Shown: positions 1-7,106, numbered from the stretch's first letter. The stretch is DNA of 11,242 nucleotides from Parafilimonas sp. (GCA_023251275.1 JAHEZC010000028.1:1-11242); one strand, 5' to 3'. Numbers and translations: made by a program. Notes: generated by a model from the letters alone, not told the origin.

Positions 1-1142
1 TTGTGGGATATTTGAATACATGGGACAATTTTCCCAACAACCTCGACAAAGTAGATTTCAGCAAGATCACTCATCTGAATATTGCTTTTGCTAACCCTGA
101 TGTATCGGGCAATCTTACAGTATTCGGCGGACTTTCTGTGGTTGTAAATAAAGCACATGCCAATAATGTAAAAGTGCTTATGTCTTTGGGCGGCGCCGAT
201 CTTGGCGGCACTAAAAAGAACTGGAAAGATCTCTGCGACTCTTCCAATGTGAAAAAGTTTTGTAACAAAATTTTGAACTACCTGCAATCAAATGATCTCG
301 ATGGTGTGGATATAGACCTTGAAGGCAATATTATTGGCAACAATTATGGCAACTTCATAAAAACATTATCAGGCAAAATAAAACCGGAAAATAAATTACT
401 GACCGCAGCAGTCGCTACCTGGTTTGCCAATCATATACCGGTATCGTCATTCACTTATTTTGATTTTGTCAACATCATGTCTTATGATGCTACCGGTCCC
501 TGGGATCCCGGTAATCCCGGTCCGCACGCACCATATTCTATGGCTGTTGATGATATTAATTTTTGGAGCAAAAAAGGATTACCTCAGGACAAAATGGGTC
601 TCGGACTTCCCTTTTACGGATGGGGGTTTTATAACGCAGTATCGCAGGATGAATATGCGTATAATGATATAGTAAAGCAATATCACGGCGCACAGAATAA
701 AAACAAAGCCGGTGATACTATTTATTATAATGGCATTCCGCTGATAAAAAAGAAAACAGCGCTTGCGATGCAAAAGGCAAGCGGTGTAATGATCTGGCAG
801 GTCACAGAAGATGCCAAAGGTGATAAATCATTGCTCAATGCGATCCATGAGACAATTACAGCAAAAAATTATTTTATAAACAAAAGCTTTCCATCCCCGG
901 AAAGTGATATTTCAGTTTATCCCAATCCAACGCAGGGTGTGATAAAGTTTATTTTCAAAGGTGATAATACAAAAACTATAACCATCCAGTTATTCGATTC
1001 TTTCGGAAAATCTGTATTGCCTAGGCAACAAAGAAAAGCAGGAGATAACGAATTGAATATTGCCGCAATACCGGCGGGCATTTATCTGCTTGTTATAAGA
1101 AAAGGAAATGAATCAATATCGCAGAAAATTGTGAAACTGTAA
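1..1142 (+). CDS. GH18 chitinase with T9SS sorting domain (5' end outside window)
   Basis: Partial gene: it is open from the window edge, and the visible protein begins inside the first beta strand of the catalytic barrel, so the signal peptide and true start lie upstream. About 379 residues are visible. Family 18 hallmarks are VLMSLGGA (about residues 58-65), the catalytic DxxDxDxE motif as DGVDIDLE (100-107, acid/base Glu107), MSYDATGPWD (159-168) and a late conserved Trp in MIWQVTED. Enzymes of this family hydrolyse beta-1,4-N-acetylglucosamine polymers. From about residue 303 a separate domain beginning SVYPNPTQG and ending in a basic IVKL tail matches type IX secretion (Por) C-terminal sorting domains, so the enzyme should be exported across the outer membrane and be cell-attached or released. 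Endo versus exo action, or an ENGase-like specificity, cannot be told from this fragment. The gene converges on the permease gene, with a 43-bp gap and no clear terminator hairpin. Confidence 0.9.
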   Translation, partial: VGYLNTWDNFPNNLDKVDFSKITHLNIAFANPDVSGNLTVFGGLSVVVNKAHANNVKVLMSLGGADLGGTKKNWKDLCDSSNVKKFCNKILNYLQSNDLDGVDIDLEGNIIGNNYGNFIKTLSGKIKPENKLLTAAVATWFANHIPVSSFTYFDFVNIMSYDATGPWDPGNPGPHAPYSMAVDDINFWSKKGLPQDKMGLGLPFYGWGFYNAVSQDEYAYNDIVKQYHGAQNKNKAGDTIYYNGIPLIKKKTALAMQKASGVMIWQVTEDAKGDKSLLNAIHETITAKNYFINKSFPSPESDISVYPNPTQGVIKFIFKGDNTKTITIQLFDSFGKSVLPRQQRKAGDNELNIAAIPAGIYLLVIRKGNESISQKIVKL

Positions 1143-1185
1143 GCAATTACGAAAACAATAAATAAGATATCCTCCATTAAAAAAA

Positions 1186-2373
1186 TTATGTTGTTTCATA
1201 AACATAGTTTTTTATACTCCACTTATTTACCACCCACAACACCAGTAATATAATTGCTGCAGTACCAATTGTAAATAACGAGATCAGCGGGCTTACATAC
1301 ATTCCCTGCCGGTAAAGAAATTGCTGCAGCAAAAACTGCAGCAAAGCGATCAGTACCAATACAATCACGGAGATAATAATATTTGAAGGAAAAAACTGCT
1401 TCATCAAAAATTGTTGTAATTGTTTTGGCGCAGCCCCGAGTGTAACCAATAACATGATCTCATCTTTGCACGAAGCTATTGTAAGCTGTATGAACAAAGT
1501 AAAAATCAATAATGCAAACAGCAACATTACTGCGCCGGTTATCCATGACAGGTTTACTACAAAGTCCACTACTCTCCTGTATTTGCTGAAACGTGTTTTG
1601 TCTGCATCGGTCGTCAGCCCGTTTTTCTTCAGATATGCTGTCAGCGCAGGATTCCCGGGGTCTTTGGTTCTTATGACTATTCTCGATGACTTTGCATTTT
1701 GTATGGTTCCGAATTTTGCATTAGCCCATTCCATAAACGGCTGCGGCACCAGCACGGAAGAAATCCTGTCGCTGAAACCCACTACTTTCCCATAATAATT
1801 TACCCTGCCCAAAGGAGTTTTTATATTTATCTGCACAGGCAGATTTTTCACCAATTCCTGTGTAAGCTGCGGCAAATCCTGCGAAGTGGCAAAACCGAAA
1901 TTGTACATATCCAGAAACATATTCGGTACTATCATCGGGATATAATCTGAATTGGCATCCCACTTCCACGCATCGGTTTTTACATCAATAAATTCATCAG
2001 GCACACTCTCAAAAAAAATATCGCTGTAAAAGGGGATCCGTTCACTCAGGCTCTCCGCAGATACTTTAAAATGACACGACGTCAATAACCCCACAGCATC
2101 TGTAAATTGCTGTTTTTTTAAATCGGTAATTTCAGCATCACTCAGCGTTGTGGCGCCGACTGTTTTATTGGTGACTGCTTTATTCACCACAAGAAAATTC
2201 GCAATGCTGTCCTGGTTGTTCTTACTTCTGAGCAGGTCATAATAATCAGCCTCTATCTGCACAGCAGAAAAAATCAGCAGCAGGGCAACAGATAAACCCA
2301 TCACCGCCATCACAAAGCGTATGCGCCCGGCGCTGGTCTTTATTAATTTTTTCAGAAGTATATTCAACATCAT
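1186..2373 (-). CDS. FtsX-like ABC transporter permease
   Basis: A 395-residue inner-membrane protein with the MacB/FtsX/LolC-type layout. It has one N-terminal membrane segment (about 18-40), a large extracytoplasmic domain (about 41-265) and three C-terminal segments (about 271-299, 330-352 and 362-383). The stretch SCKDEIMLLVTLGAAPKQL (about 301-319), between segments two and three, resembles the cytoplasmic loop by which FtsX-family permeases contact their ATPase. It lies 92 bp downstream of the ABC ATPase gene on the same strand, which supports one transporter. The gene starts with two consecutive ATG codons, and I took the first. Transporters of this class often move lipoproteins, peptides or cell-wall signals rather than small solutes. 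The substrate here is unknown. Small for a MacB-like protein, it fits an FtsX/LolC-like half permease that would act as a homodimer. Confidence 0.85.
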   Translation of the reverse strand: MMLNILLKKLIKTSAGRIRFVMAVMGLSVALLLIFSAVQIEADYYDLLRSKNNQDSIANFLVVNKAVTNKTVGATTLSDAEITDLKKQQFTDAVGLLTSCHFKVSAESLSERIPFYSDIFFESVPDEFIDVKTDAWKWDANSDYIPMIVPNMFLDMYNFGFATSQDLPQLTQELVKNLPVQINIKTPLGRVNYYGKVVGFSDRISSVLVPQPFMEWANAKFGTIQNAKSSRIVIRTKDPGNPALTAYLKKNGLTTDADKTRFSKYRRVVDFVVNLSWITGAVMLLFALLIFTLFIQLTIASCKDEIMLLVTLGAAPKQLQQFLMKQFFPSNIIISVIVLVLIALLQFLLQQFLYRQGMYVSPLISLFTIGTAAIILLVLWVVNKWSIKNYVYETT

Positions 2374-2420
2374 ATAATTTTCTGCTCAAGGTGATTTAAT
2401 CGTCGTAAACCTTGATAAAC

Positions 2421-2460
2421 AAATGATCAATGACTTAATAACTAAATGACTTACTGACTT
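2421..2460. repeat. Degenerate 8-nt tandem array
   Basis: Five consecutive octamers fill this stretch: AAATGATC, AATGACTT, AATAACTA, AATGACTT and ACTGACTT. The consensus is AATGACTT, read as AAGTCATT on the minus strand. On the minus strand the array starts 5 nt after the ATPase stop codon and ends about 48 nt before the permease start. Its function is not evident. It could be an intergenic spacer repeat or a protein-binding site. Confidence 0.6.
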
Positions 2461-2465
2461 TCTTC

Positions 2466-3113
2466 TTATAAATTCAATTGTTTTGTATAGTGGAAATGCG
2501 TATCATCTTCAAGATCAGTTATTACAAACCCGGCATTACGTTTATCACATTCTTCTGCAATCAATCCGCTTGCCCGTTTGATATTCTCTTCATCGAGATG
2601 GCTGAAAGGTTCGTCCATGATGAGCCATTCAAAGGGCTGCACTAATGCGCGGATAATAGCAATACGCTGCTGCTCTCCATAGCTGCATAATGCCGCACGC
2701 TGCTGCAGGATATGGGATATATTCAATCGTGCAGCCATTACTTCAATCGCACGGCTTTCATATATAGGTTTTTGCAGCACGCGGTTCAGTTCGATATTTT
2801 CTTTTGCAGTAAGGTTGGGAAACAAACGCAGGTCCTGGAAAACAATGCTTATATATTGCTGGCGCATTTTTGCCAGTTCATTGCTTGCGATACTTCGAAG
2901 ATTATTATTATCCCACAAAACATTCCCCTCATAATCGCTGCGCAGTTTATATATAATATGCACCAGCGTTGTTTTTCCTGTGCCGCTGGGTGCTTTTAGT
3001 TTTATCCATTCACGCTCTAAGAATCTTAACTCTTTATTCCATACATCAGATCCGCGTTGTGCAAATTTATCCTTCAGCGGAACAGGTATTATTTTTTGTA
3101 ACTCGATCTGCAT
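2466..3113 (-). CDS. ABC transporter ATPase with off-consensus motifs
   Basis: A 215-residue ATP-binding cassette subunit of about the length of LolD/FtsE-type ATPases, which power FtsX-like permeases. Visible motifs are Walker A as APSGTGKT (41-48, first Gly replaced by Ala), the Q-loop in IVFQD (Gln93), the signature CSYGEQQR (143-150, SYGEQ in place of SGGQ), Walker B WLIMDE (163-168) and the D-loop SHLD (171-174). At the place of the switch histidine the sequence reads VITD (197-200), with Asp where the family normally has His. The core catalytic Lys47, Asp167 and Glu168 are present, so ATP binding is likely, but hydrolysis may be altered. The gene lies 60 bp after the DUF4836-like gene and before the permease, all on one strand. 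I infer a three-gene operon. Confidence 0.88.
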   Translation of the reverse strand: MQIELQKIIPVPLKDKFAQRGSDVWNKELRFLEREWIKLKAPSGTGKTTLVHIIYKLRSDYEGNVLWDNNNLRSIASNELAKMRQQYISIVFQDLRLFPNLTAKENIELNRVLQKPIYESRAIEVMAARLNISHILQQRAALCSYGEQQRIAIIRALVQPFEWLIMDEPFSHLDEENIKRASGLIAEECDKRNAGFVITDLEDDTHFHYTKQLNL

Positions 3114-3173
3114 ACAATGTTTCGGGTAATCAATATGAGCTTCTTCTTGAGTTGATTAAAATCAAATATTGAT

Positions 3174-4823
3174 TTACTGACCGCTGATAGGCGGCGGGGG
3201 CGGCGGTTCAACTTTACTATCATTAATATTGTCAAGGTGAATATCTTTTACTACAAACCTGTGGCGCTGCATTTTTGCAGATTTCAAAAATTTCAGGATA
3301 ACGGTTAAGCTGTTTTCTTTATCATTCATCAATCGCAATTCAGCATGGGCTTTTATCATTTTCCCATCAAAATTATCTGAGGTTGCCAACACATCTTTAA
3401 AACTTGCCTTTGCCATTTCCTTCGTTTCGTTGTAAGCCGTATCGGCAGGAAGTGATTGCATTATCTTATTCAGGTCAATATAAAAAGCCCCGGCTTTATC
3501 TTTTATCTCATTCACGATACCGGAAGCAATACCGGTTTTGCCTGACCCGCTTCTGTATTGCTGCAATAAATTTTTATCTGAAGCAATAATAAGATTTTTA
3601 TCATCCACACTCCATACTACGCCGGTGTCTCTTAAATCACGGGGGATATATTGACCGTCGCGGTTTACCATAAATCCTTTTTCATTAAGGGCAGCAATAA
3701 TTTTATCATAAGCAACCTTATCCCCGATCTTCGCATTTAGCAGAAACCGCGCAGGAGATTTGCTCATTCCGGCCATGCCTTCGATATCTCCGAATACCAC
3801 CGCAACTTCCCCGCTGAAGGCTTTTGAGACATCGTTTATAGTGAAGCCAAGGTTTGGCGCCAATTGATTAATAAATTCTTCCGCTCCGCTGAATTTCAAT
3901 ATTTCCACCAATATCCGCGGATCAAATGAGAAAGACAGAAAACCTTCAGCATTGAATGGGAATTGCTCTATCATTCGACTGTCAATACCCGGGCCCGGAT
4001 ATTTTTTCAGAATATCAGACAATTCTTTTCCTGCATAAGTCTTGGAATCCAACACCACTTTGCCGGTTTCAAAATTTACGGTGCTTGCCACATACATATC
4101 TCTCAGCAGGTCGCCAACCTTTGTCATACCAAGGAATGAGAAAGCCCCAAGACCGCCTGAAACATTTGTCCATAAATGTATATCTGCCTTTTGGGCTGCC
4201 AGTTCTTTAAACTCGTTAATCGAGGCAACCGATTCCGACTCCTTCAATGAAAATAATTCAGTAAGCTGTTGCTGTGAAAGCGTACCCTCTCCCGTGCTGT
4301 AAGTACCGGGAGAATAATTGCCGCCATTTACAAATGAAATAATTACAACTTCATTATTCCATCCGGCAACAAAATTATCTCCGAGAGCCATATAGGAATA
4401 ATCAGCCGTGGTCTTTATCTCTTTTTCGGGCAATTGCTTTTTGAGCCAGTTTCCCAGCTTTGACCGGTCATCAAGCGGCGCAATAAAACCCATAGCCTGT
4501 TGATGTCCATTGACAATCGAACCGCTGGTTTTTGCAAAGACAAAAAATTGCCCTGTGGTATCAATACCAGAATTTTTCATGTCTTTCAGATGCTCACTGA
4601 ACGATGTTTCAGAACCGGCCTCCCGCTCAAGAGAACTAAAAACCGAATCAAGGTTTATATCGTCTCCGGCACTTTTCTCCCGCAGGCTTTTGGCATCAAT
4701 GCTTATTACCGAGGATGCTTCTTTGGGAATATATTTTATTTGCTTTAGTTCAGTTTTATTACAGGAAGCCCCAACAACAATAAGGATAATTCCTGCCAGA
4801 AAAAGGCGCATTTTATTTTTCAT
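3174..4823 (-). CDS. DUF4836-like lipoprotein
   Basis: A 549-residue predicted lipoprotein. The start chosen is the ATG at 4823, which gives MKNKMRLFLAGIILIVVGAS followed by Cys, a standard lipoprotein signal peptide. The preceding in-frame ATG at 4880 would put 19 odd residues before the signal peptide and would overlap the likely promoter. After the Cys the mature part begins ELKQIKYIPKEASSVISID, which I recognise as the opening of the Bacteroidota DUF4836 family. That family is large and extracytoplasmic, with no established function known to me. The C-terminus carries an unusual run of six prolines shortly before the stop (EPPPPPPISGQ). It sits directly upstream of the ABC ATPase and permease genes, so a role with that transporter is possible but unproven. 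The cell location, inner leaflet or surface, cannot be settled from the sequence. Confidence 0.8.
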   Translation of the reverse strand: MKNKMRLFLAGIILIVVGASCNKTELKQIKYIPKEASSVISIDAKSLREKSAGDDINLDSVFSSLEREAGSETSFSEHLKDMKNSGIDTTGQFFVFAKTSGSIVNGHQQAMGFIAPLDDRSKLGNWLKKQLPEKEIKTTADYSYMALGDNFVAGWNNEVVIISFVNGGNYSPGTYSTGEGTLSQQQLTELFSLKESESVASINEFKELAAQKADIHLWTNVSGGLGAFSFLGMTKVGDLLRDMYVASTVNFETGKVVLDSKTYAGKELSDILKKYPGPGIDSRMIEQFPFNAEGFLSFSFDPRILVEILKFSGAEEFINQLAPNLGFTINDVSKAFSGEVAVVFGDIEGMAGMSKSPARFLLNAKIGDKVAYDKIIAALNEKGFMVNRDGQYIPRDLRDTGVVWSVDDKNLIIASDKNLLQQYRSGSGKTGIASGIVNEIKDKAGAFYIDLNKIMQSLPADTAYNETKEMAKASFKDVLATSDNFDGKMIKAHAELRLMNDKENSLTVILKFLKSAKMQRHRFVVKDIHLDNINDSKVEPPPPPPISGQ

Positions 4824-4849
4824 AAGAAGAATTTGCGGAATGAATAAAG

Positions 4850-4882
4850 CGAAATTACCTGTTTTGCACAGATGCAGCAAAA
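4850..4882 (-). promoter_or_regulatory. Candidate Bacteroidota promoter for the lipoprotein-ABC operon
   Basis: On the minus strand TTTTG (4882-4878) is followed after 20 nt by TAATTTCG (4857-4850). This is one mismatch from the Bacteroidota -7 consensus TAnnTTTG, at the normal spacing from a -33 TTTG. It lies 26 nt before the ATG at 4823, so it supports that start over the one at 4880. Confidence 0.45.
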
Positions 4883-4925
4883 TGGAAAAGAGAGAAGGTA
4901 TATTTAGTGGTTGACCGGCAGAGAA

Positions 4926-5045
4926 TCAGGCATAAACCTTATGTTTCATGCTACTCCCGACCATTTTTTTGGTTGAGATCATCAATCGTTTTCTCAGGCT
5001 GGTATCGCTTATAAGTTCTTTGATAAACGTTTGCTTTCTTAGCAT
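4926..5045 (-). CDS. Possible 39-aa basic small protein
   Basis: A short ORF with an ATG at 5045 and a TGA at 4926. It would encode 39 residues rich in Lys and Arg with an amphipathic look (starts MLRKQTFIKEL, ends MKHKVYA). I do not recognise it. An overlapping minus-strand frame is also open, from a GTG at 5106 to a TAG at 4951 (51 residues, including KKANAKKANVYQ), so which frame is translated, if either, is uncertain. The region lies between the 62-residue protein gene and the promoter of the lipoprotein operon and otherwise holds nothing recognisable. Confidence 0.25.
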   Translation of the reverse strand: MLRKQTFIKELISDTSLRKRLMISTKKMVGSSMKHKVYA

Positions 5046-5127
5046 TTGCTTTTTTATTGTGAGGACATTGGGAAAAAGAAGTTACGATTTCGGATGGTAA
5101 GAACACGAAACAAGGGGGAAGAAATAA

Positions 5128-5316
5128 TTATATTTCAAGTTTCTCCAGGACAATTAGCAATTCTAAAAATTTATTCCAGGCAGCCTGCCATTCTTTTTTG
5201 GCTTCATTTATTTTCTCATGATGCTCCTGCCCGATCTCACCTTTTGATTTTAAATATTCGTCCGCTTTTTCGAGTGATGCTTTATGCAATTCTTCTAATT
5301 TTTCTTTCGGCTCCAT
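5128..5316 (-). CDS. Small charged helical protein (62 aa)
   Basis: A 62-residue protein with no signal peptide or membrane segment. It is composed almost entirely of Glu, Lys, Leu and Ala in a pattern expected for one or two long helices or a short coiled coil (for example EKLEELHKASLEKADEYLK near the start and FLELLIVLEKLE at the end). I cannot assign a function. The case for a real gene is the strong helical composition, an ATG start and a perfect TAnnTTTG promoter element 47 nt upstream. The opposite-strand reading frame over the same bases gives an implausible protein. It is divergent from the TonB-like gene. Confidence 0.65.
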   Translation of the reverse strand: MEPKEKLEELHKASLEKADEYLKSKGEIGQEHHEKINEAKKEWQAAWNKFLELLIVLEKLEI

Positions 5317-5362
5317 GGTGGTTTAATTAAAAATGATAATAAAAGATACAAAAAACACCCTG

Positions 5363-5370
5363 CAAATTTA
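5363..5370 (-). promoter_or_regulatory. -7 promoter element for the 62-aa gene
   Basis: The minus strand reads TAAATTTG, a perfect match to the Bacteroidota TAnnTTTG element, 47 nt before the ATG at 5316. No convincing TTTG is seen at the -33 position, so the match rests on one box. Confidence 0.45.
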
Positions 5371-5433
5371 CAATATTGGATCTAAGTACCTTTCAGATAA
5401 ACGAAACAATGATGAATGGAATAAAAAATTTTG

Positions 5434-5441
5434 CATATTTG
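5434..5441 (+). promoter_or_regulatory. -7 promoter element for the TonB-like gene
   Basis: CATATTTG is one mismatch from TAnnTTTG and lies 34 nt before the ATG at 5476. It forms a divergent promoter region with the element at 5363-5370. The -33 box is not clear. Confidence 0.35.
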
Positions 5442-5475
5442 CTTTTTAAAATTAACAGAATAAGCCTTATACCTT

Positions 5476-6210
5476 ATGCGACTCTTAACCATTTTATTTT
5501 TATTTGCAAGCCCCCAATTATTTTCTCAGGCTGATACAGTCTATAAATTTTTTAATAAAAATTGGAAACCTGTTCAAAAAGATTCTGCTTATTTTACCGC
5601 TAAAATTATAAAAGAGAACAGTAACTGGCACCGATGGGATTTTTGGACTTCCACTAATATTATGCAAATGAATGGCTATTATGAAGATGCTGAAACTGAA
5701 ATTGAAAATGGAAGCCTTAAGTTTTTTAACGAGCAAGGAATTTTACGTGATTCAAGTAATTATGAGCATGGAAAGTTAATGTCAAAATATAGTTTTTATG
5801 AAACCCATTCTATAAAAGGATTTGTTTCTTACAATAATACAGGACAGGTGATCAAACAAGCGGGATATACTGAAGATGGAAAAGAAATACCCGGCTATAT
5901 TTTTCAAAAGGAGGCTGCTTTCCCCGGAGGCATTGAAGCATGGCAAAAATATCTTGTAAAAGGATTAACGACGAAACAACCAAAAGCATACATCCAAGGG
6001 AAAATCAGCGGGACTGTTGTAATATCTTTCTTGGTTTACAAAGATGGTACTGTGCAGGAAGTCGAAGTAGCAAATTCTTCGGGTTATAAGGAATTAGATG
6101 ATCATGCTGTCACTGTAATTAAAAAGAGTCCAAAATGGATTCCGGCTGTTCAGTATAATCAGCCAGTGATATATAGACAAAAGCAATCATTGGTTTACGC
6201 CCCACAATAA
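5476..6210 (+). CDS. Secreted TonB C-terminal domain protein with MORN/YwqK-like repeats
   Basis: A 244-residue exported protein. Residues 1-17 form a signal peptide, with cleavage expected after LFS before QAD. The middle (about 65-138) has repeated short segments of the type GYYEDA, NGSLKFFNEQG and ISYNNTGQVIKQAGYTEDGK-like, resembling MORN/YwqK-type beta repeats. The C-terminal part (about 146-244) matches the TonB energy-transducer C-terminal fold: AAFPGGIEAWQKYL, then ISFLVYKDGTVQEVEVANSS and KKSPKWIPAVQYNQPV. True TonB needs an uncleaved N-terminal anchor and a long Pro-rich linker, and neither is seen here. It is therefore more likely a free periplasmic or envelope protein of the broad 'energy transducer TonB' group found in many copies in Bacteroidota than the transducer itself. 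It converges on the protease gene with only 5 bp between stops. Confidence 0.82.
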   Translation: MRLLTILFLFASPQLFSQADTVYKFFNKNWKPVQKDSAYFTAKIIKENSNWHRWDFWTSTNIMQMNGYYEDAETEIENGSLKFFNEQGILRDSSNYEHGKLMSKYSFYETHSIKGFVSYNNTGQVIKQAGYTEDGKEIPGYIFQKEAAFPGGIEAWQKYLVKGLTTKQPKAYIQGKISGTVVISFLVYKDGTVQEVEVANSSGYKELDDHAVTVIKKSPKWIPAVQYNQPVIYRQKQSLVYAPQ

Positions 6211-6215
6211 AAGGG

Positions 6216-7066
6216 TTATTTTTTTAGGTTCTTTCGCATTTCCATCACAGAATTTACATATTCAGATATCTTAAAGGAAGGAATGCACTCTGCTAATCCG
6301 TTGTTGATCTCTCCATATAATTTTGTTGATAATGGTTGTGGAAGCGTATCATATAATATTCCAACTTTATCCGTTAGATGACCGGTAATCATACCCAAAA
6401 ATTTGCCACCCTCTTGAATATTGGGTATTGAAAAAACTGGACTACCTGAATTTCCCCCAAAAGAAAAACCATCAACTAAGAATTCATCTGAATTATCAGA
6501 TATCCACGAGAGTATTCCTTTCCTAATTAAAGGATTACTTCTGTTATCAGCAAATAATGTAGAATTGTAGAATCCAAAGTGACTTCCAATTCCGAACGGA
6601 AAACCAATAAAACTCAATTCTCTTCCAACATATAGCTCATTTTTATTCCCGGCAAGAGAAATCGGAATCCTTTTTAAATCAGTGATTCTAATCGCAGAGT
6701 TATCAATATGAATAATTCCATCTGGAAAACGACAAAATATAATCGCCAGATCAAGTGACGTATGTCTAAACAAATTCGAATCAAGCTTTAGTGGTATTTC
6801 GGTTAGCAAATTTTCTCCATCAAAAATAAAACTTGAGTGAGAATAGTCGCTTATTCTTTGTAATTCATTTTTACCATTGATTTTGCTGCCAAATATTTTT
6901 TTTAAGCTGTCAGAAACCGGAATAGCTGCAATTAAATTGGCAGCATAGGATAAATGCCCGCATGTAATTAATATAGCCTCTTCCGAATCAGAATAGTTAT
7001 AAAATGAATGGCCACAAATGTGCTCAATAAAAAGAAAAATAGTAAATACTTTTCTTTCATCTTCAT
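6216..7066 (-). CDS. Trypsin-like serine protease, probably frameshifted near N-terminus
   Basis: The uninterrupted body encodes a chymotrypsin-fold serine protease. The nucleophile motif is FGGNSGSPVF (Ser codon 6447-6449), the Asp is likely that of TSLDLAII, and the His is in ILITCGHLSY (codon 6954-6956). The body frame is open from the TAA at 7071-7073, but the first ATG, GTG or TTG in it is the TTG at 6809, which is 49 codons after the His and would give a protein without it. One frame over, ATG 7066 (or 7060) starts MKMKEKYLLFFFLLSTFVA, a convincing signal peptide that runs to a stop at 6968. Restoring one T in the T-rich run at about 7028-7039 joins the two frames. I infer one exported protease gene broken by a one-base deletion, a sequencing error or a -1 frameshift. 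Rare initiation at ATT 7070 is the alternative. The substrate is unknown. Confidence 0.6.
6968..7066 (-). other. Signal-peptide-like leader frame of the protease
   Basis: A 32-codon reading frame starting at ATG 7066, with a second ATG at 7060. It has the Lys-rich start, hydrophobic core and small residues of a secretion signal (KYLLFFFLLSTFVA), then degenerates into basic residues before its TAA. It is most simply the N-terminal part of the protease gene whose body continues in the -1 frame, not an independent gene. Confidence 0.45.
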
Positions 7067-7082
7067 TAATTTATAAAGATTG

Positions 7083-7106
7083 ATGCAAATGTTGATTCAT
7101 TTGCAT
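7083..7106. repeat. Perfect 9-bp inverted repeat
   Basis: ATGCAAATG and CATTTGCAT flank a 6-nt TTGATT loop. It lies between the end of the carboxyltransferase gene (7171) and the protease start (7066), both on the minus strand. It could be a weak terminator for the former or an operator for the latter. No T-run follows on the minus strand, which argues against a classic intrinsic terminator. Confidence 0.5.

Noticed and set aside
3..5. GTG as the start of the chitinase
   Set aside because: The protein there is already inside the first strand of the GH18 barrel with no signal peptide, so the gene begins outside the window.
3163..3170. AATATTTG (minus strand) as an internal promoter for the ATPase gene
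   Set aside because: It has one mismatch and no -33 box, and it lies right at the end of the upstream gene, so cotranscription explains expression better.
4824..4880. Upstream ATG for the lipoprotein gene
   Set aside because: It would place 19 extra residues before a normal lipoprotein signal peptide and overlap the candidate promoter.
4510..4914. 134-codon plus-strand frame inside the lipoprotein gene
   Set aside because: It is antisense to a recognised family and its composition is typical of a shadow frame.
5046..5330. 94-codon plus-strand frame opposite the 62-aa gene
   Set aside because: The product has no domain-like pattern and no promoter or ribosome binding site. The minus-strand reading has a promoter and coherent helical composition.
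6206..6225. AATAA/TTATT stem followed by a T-run between the convergent TonB-like and protease genes
   Set aside because: The stem is only five A-T pairs. It is too weak to call a terminator, although its position would suit one.
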